Origin: Pristionchus mayeri
Lineage: Eukaryota > Nematoda > Chromadorea > Rhabditida > Neodiplogasteridae
Reading direction: 5' to 3'
Assembly (NCBI GenBank): GCA_036245805.1
Contig: BTRK01000003.1
Coordinates: 13,680,464 to 13,744,463 of the forward strand
DNA: 64,000 nt
A program made the position numbers and the translations under genes. The notes under the pieces were generated by a model, which was not told the origin of the DNA, did no database searches, and worked only from the letters and a program-made list of their open reading frames with translations. Each line of letters opens with the position of its first letter. Positions within the stretch are counted from its first letter, which is position 1. Below are positions 60,233 to 64,000 of the stretch, piece after piece.

Positions 60233-63200
60233 CTACGATCTCCGCTTCGCCAATATTCTACGTAGCTTTTCCCTATTTTCTCTAGAAATTGCATCACTAG
60301 GATCTAATTGGATCGCTTCATCATAAAATTGTTCAGCCTCTCCATATTTCTTGTTCAGATGCAGTTGAGCTGCGAGAGTGGAAAGAACAGAAGGAGTCCT
60401 CGCGAATGAGAGAAGTTTACGAAGAATCTGCAAAAAAATATGAATAACATCGTATTTTGATTTTAGAATTATTAGTTTCAAGTTGGTAAATTTGTATACC
60501 TGTTCTGCCCTCTCATTCATCCCCTCTCCCCTCTCGAGAGTCGCCAGTGCAAAGTGTGCGTCCACACTTCGATCGTCGCAAGCGATAGCGAGCTCGAACT
60601 CCGATCTGAAATGTTGTCATTTTTTCTATAAATGTTCCATGTTTTTCTCTCGTGAATTCCGGGTGGAACATGATATTTGCGGATCAGAACTTTGAGAATA
60701 TAACTATCCTGAATCTATGTTAACAGTTCACATGATTGTGTTGAATTAGTTGCTATACCTAGCTCTATCGATTTCTCCCTCTTTCTGTAGTGCCAATCCG
60801 AGATGGAGATGGACGAGGGAGGAATTGGGAGAGGAAGAAGCAGCCCGTTTGAGGAGAGAAAGAGCGGACGAGGAACGATTCTGAATGTTTGATGAATTTT
60901 ACAGAAATACTAATCAAATTGAAAAAAAAACATGAAAGTAAAGAAGCACATGGCTATCATGACAAGGCGTGCTCTTACACCTCCGCACCAATTCAGCGTT
61001 CAGTCTGTCCTGAGGATATCATCGGTCTATGTGCTTGGCTAGCCGTCCATGCTGTGTGTACGTGATGGTCATGTTTTTCTTTGGCAATATTTGAATCACT
61101 AACAACGTTTCTTAACCAATGAAATTAGGATGAAGCATATCTGTTTCCATTTTCAAAGTGCAAATAAATAAGAAATATCACGATGTTCACCTGTTTCAAT
61201 CTCAGTTGTGCTGCCGTGATCAGGGCGGGCGAGTGATGGGGGTTAGCAGCCAATGCCTCAGAGAAGCAGGATACCGCCTGCAATGCCAACACCATTGTAT
61301 TGTTTAAGCATCTCACAAGGTGATATTAGCAAATTTCCAAATCAGCATTGTCTTATAAAGTAGCGGTGAAACGTAATATTTTGATCGAATCAATTATTCT
61401 TCTCAAACAATTGTTTACCAAATCCAATTATGTGTAGAGCGCCGCACCTTAGCAACCGATAAATTAAGATTTAAATATTGCTCACCTGCTTATCCATGCC
61501 GAGAGCCGCATACGACTCGCCGAGCATCGTCCATAAGGAGGGACGATAAGAGAAGGAGGGAAGAGCGAAAGAGAGGGCCTTCAAAAATTGTGTATCAAAT
61601 TTGGTCGTTGACAAAATATTGACTATTCTAGTCCATATATGGAATATATCCTTATTTGATCACAGACTGTTTTCAATCACTCATTTTGTGATCAATATTC
61701 TACCGTACCTGCTTGAATGCCTTAATCGCTGTTCGATGTTCTCTTTTGGCAGAGAGAAGAGTACCAAGATTGAAGGAGCAAGAGGATATGGAACTGAAAT
61801 GGAACAATCAACTTCACGAACTTCATATGATGACGATGCCACCATAATTGAACTATTGGTTATTTATTGTTATTTATTTATTTATTTATTTTTTAGTTGG
61901 TGTCCACGAAGCGATAAGATTTTGAATTCATAATTGTTATATGACGCGATGCTCAAACACATTTGTATTTCTCTTTGAACATCTCAATAACCTAATACAA
62001 TGTTTTCTTCTTCCACTGACTTTCTCTGCACTACCGCCATCTTGCTGCTTGCAATATCCACTCTGCTGCAGGTTGTGAATGCGGCAGCTGCAGCATCGAG
62101 ACGACCGATCGACTGAAGGGAAATACCAAGGTTGAGGTGAGCTGAAAAGGAGGACTTGAATGCATGCGCTTCCGTATGGAAACTGAAGAATTGATTTCCC
62201 AATTTTCGTTATTCTTTTTAGTGACAATTTCTACACCAGAAACCATTTGGACATATTTGGAAGCACAACATAGCCCTTTCTATCTTTTCCAATCGTTGAT
62301 GAGAACCTTCAGATCTACAAAAATGGAATATCTTCTCACCAGCAGCGAACGAAGGTCTCAGTCTGATCGCCTGTTTGTAGTAAGAAATGGCTGTTGTGGA
62401 ATTGCCTCGCTCTGAGTAGAGGACGCCACTAAAGAAATGTATGGTTAGAAATGAATTACCAATAAGAATCCCATGAATTGCACATCATAAATATGGCGCT
62501 ACGCCGGATGAGAACTGTGGCATCATGCCGCCTTTGATATATCAAAGCGGAAATGATGTCATAGTTCTCATCCGACCTAGTGCCATAAATATCAGTCGCT
62601 GTACATCGGTTGTGTCAAATAGATCAGAGATAATTTATCGTATTTTAAAGAACTACAGCTGCAACAGGATTGTTTAGTCTAATATTCCGTTCAAATAATA
62701 TAAAGCTGAAACACAATTTTTATCGGAAATGGTAAAAATACTGTTTTTTTTTGTCTTTTTTCGAGTTTTGTCAAATTATTTTCGTGCGCTTACTGATAGA
62801 TATGAGAAAACAAAGATCTCACTCACAGATTGTAGTGTGTCTCAGCCATGGCCGGTCTCCACTCGATCGCCTTCAGATACGCTTCTTCCGCTTCCGCACC
62901 GCGACCGCGACGCGCAAGTACGTGACCCATGTTGGCGTAGGCTGAAAATTGATGTTTGATGCCAATATTTTTTAATCTACACCTGTCTATGTATTATTTA
63001 TGTTGCATTTTCTATTGAATAAAATACGTTTTGCTATTTGATCCCTATATTCGTGATTTTCATGATCAAGTTATAAGTCAATGAATCACTTTGCTACCGG
63101 TAGATCCGTAGCTCGTGCACAAACTTGTTTTAACCTTTTGCAGGGCTGACGCTCACAGCGCTCTCGAATAACCTCAGCTCATCCGACCAATCTCCGTTTC

Positions 63201-63573
63201 TGGAGATCGTTCTGAAATGTGCTTGTATGAAAAATAGTAATGTCGTTATAATCATTGATATTCACCTTGCTGAGAAGAGAGTCAAGATGCCGGAGAGAAG
63301 TAAGACGAGTGATGATGAATTTCTGCAATTGGGGAAATTAGCGATATCCGTAAAGAATAGAGTTCGAGAAATAATTCTATGGCATCTATATTCTACTCCT
63401 GTGCTCGCATCGCTCAGGCAGTTGAGGGAGGAATGAGGATTTTGGAAGAATTGTTTCAGTATCATAATTGCGCCCACTTTTCCATCCTTTTCTCAGTCCA
63501 TTCTGCTGCAATTCCAACGAGAAGGCAGAATCCAGCAGAGGGAAGGTAGAGCACGCGCTCGGCCAGAACGAAA
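60233..63573 (-). CDS. TMTC second copy, exons 12-23 (gene continues beyond the window)
   Basis: Exons by mirror coordinates: 63478-63573, 63266-63322, 63135-63211, 62827-62941, 62340-62428, 62021-62141, 61709-61793, 61486-61578, 61191-61277, 60759-60880, 60500-60605 and 60233-60427. The reading frame is preserved in the exons I compared, with the same TPR sequences (AYANMGHVLARRGRGAEAEE, NLGISLQSIGRLD, LHLNKKYGEAEQFYDEAIQL) and the same stop. Differences from the + copy that I saw fall mostly in introns. The part encoding the membrane half, if present, lies to the right of the window. It is tail-to-tail with the intact gene, about 6.3 kb apart. Confidence 0.8.
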
Positions 63574-63599
63574 CTGAATATCTTTAGTCAATATTTTGT

Positions 63600-64000
63600 G
63601 TATTTTGTTTTGGGATCAACAAATCTCGTCAATATATGAGGCCGTTTGCCGAAGAGTCGAGCAACTATGTGTGGGGGCTCGCACATAAAAATTTCGAAAA
63701 TTTGTGGAAAGGGGTTTTCGAGGGCGCTGATCATCATGGTATGCTTCATTTTTGCACCAAACCGACCGGTGCAGCCGGGCTGCACATTGCTCTGTTTTCG
63801 ATTTTCCGAAAAACTCAAAAACTAATGATCCGATTGGCTTGCAATTTATGGAGGTGGTAAATCTAATGATTAATATCATAACACAAAATATAGACTTAAA
63901 ATATATTTATGCAAGTTCATTGTAAAATCACTTCTCGAATAAAAGGGAAAAGTGGAAGCTGAAATTTGGATAGAAAGATGCGCCTTGTCGAGACGATCAT
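63600..64000. mobile_element. Right half of the foldback element, copied in the palindrome
   Basis: Inverted match to 50200-50600, i.e. the right arm of the foldback element of TMTC intron 11. The window ends inside it. Confidence 0.85.

Larger units (their letters stand above)
57202..64000. repeat. Right arm of the young palindrome, runs off the window
   Basis: Inverted near-identical copy of 50200-56909. It is still matching at the last base, so its true outer end lies beyond the window. It retains the full MITE at 58405-58645 and one extra 6-bp unit at about 58861-58885. Confidence 0.95.

Overview
The window is eukaryotic and looks like a nematode (rhabditid or diplogastrid-like) nuclear contig. 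The evidence is short multi-exon genes with GT-AG introns, a mariner element with a D34D transposase, an RTE-type non-LTR retrotransposon, many small inverted-repeat (MITE and foldback) elements, and an acyltransferase-3/SGNH gene of the type expanded in nematodes (oac family). The genus is an inference. No prokaryotic, organellar or viral gene was recognised.

Layout. 1-8 kb holds two related unknown genes: a Q/R-rich terminal exon with an internal stop (1118-1480) and a multi-exon membrane-protein candidate (5777-7664). Around them lie TTAA-flanked MITEs and a 1.3-kb foldback element. 8.5-9.3 kb is another inverted repeat. 9.46-23.05 kb is an acyltransferase-3/SGNH locus. Its 5' acyltransferase part is present twice in tandem (9461-12180 and 12181-14830) and almost identical, and the SGNH exons follow at 19-23 kb. 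Its introns carry a 2.3-kb foldback element and a second foldback element that is split by an apparently intact mariner.

23.3-64 kb is organised around one gene family: TMTC, an ER membrane protein with DUF1736 and TPR repeats that belongs to the protein O-mannosyltransferase group. A complete 23-exon gene can be read on the + strand (37022-53967). My exon model sums to 2310 nt, or 769 codons plus stop, in one frame. It is flanked by two inverted copies. To the left is an old, diverged, broken copy (about 23.3-32.6 kb, minus strand), cut by a hAT-like element with an 8-bp target duplication and by a frameshift. To the right is a very young, near-identical copy (60233-63573, minus strand) running off the window end. 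The result is two nested inverted duplications: an old one centred near 37.8-38.1 kb and a young palindrome centred at 57.06 kb, with arms of at least 6.7 kb and a 292-bp spacer. A degenerate RTE retrotransposon sits in intron 1 of the intact gene.

One confident tRNA gene (tRNA-Thr AGU, minus strand) lies next to a decayed TMTC exon at 23.7 kb. The most unusual aspect of the window is its architecture: inverted copies of one gene in alternating orientation, nested transposons that allow relative dating, and tRNA-like sequences carried inside TTAA-flanked elements. All domain assignments come from reading motifs by eye; no database search was possible.
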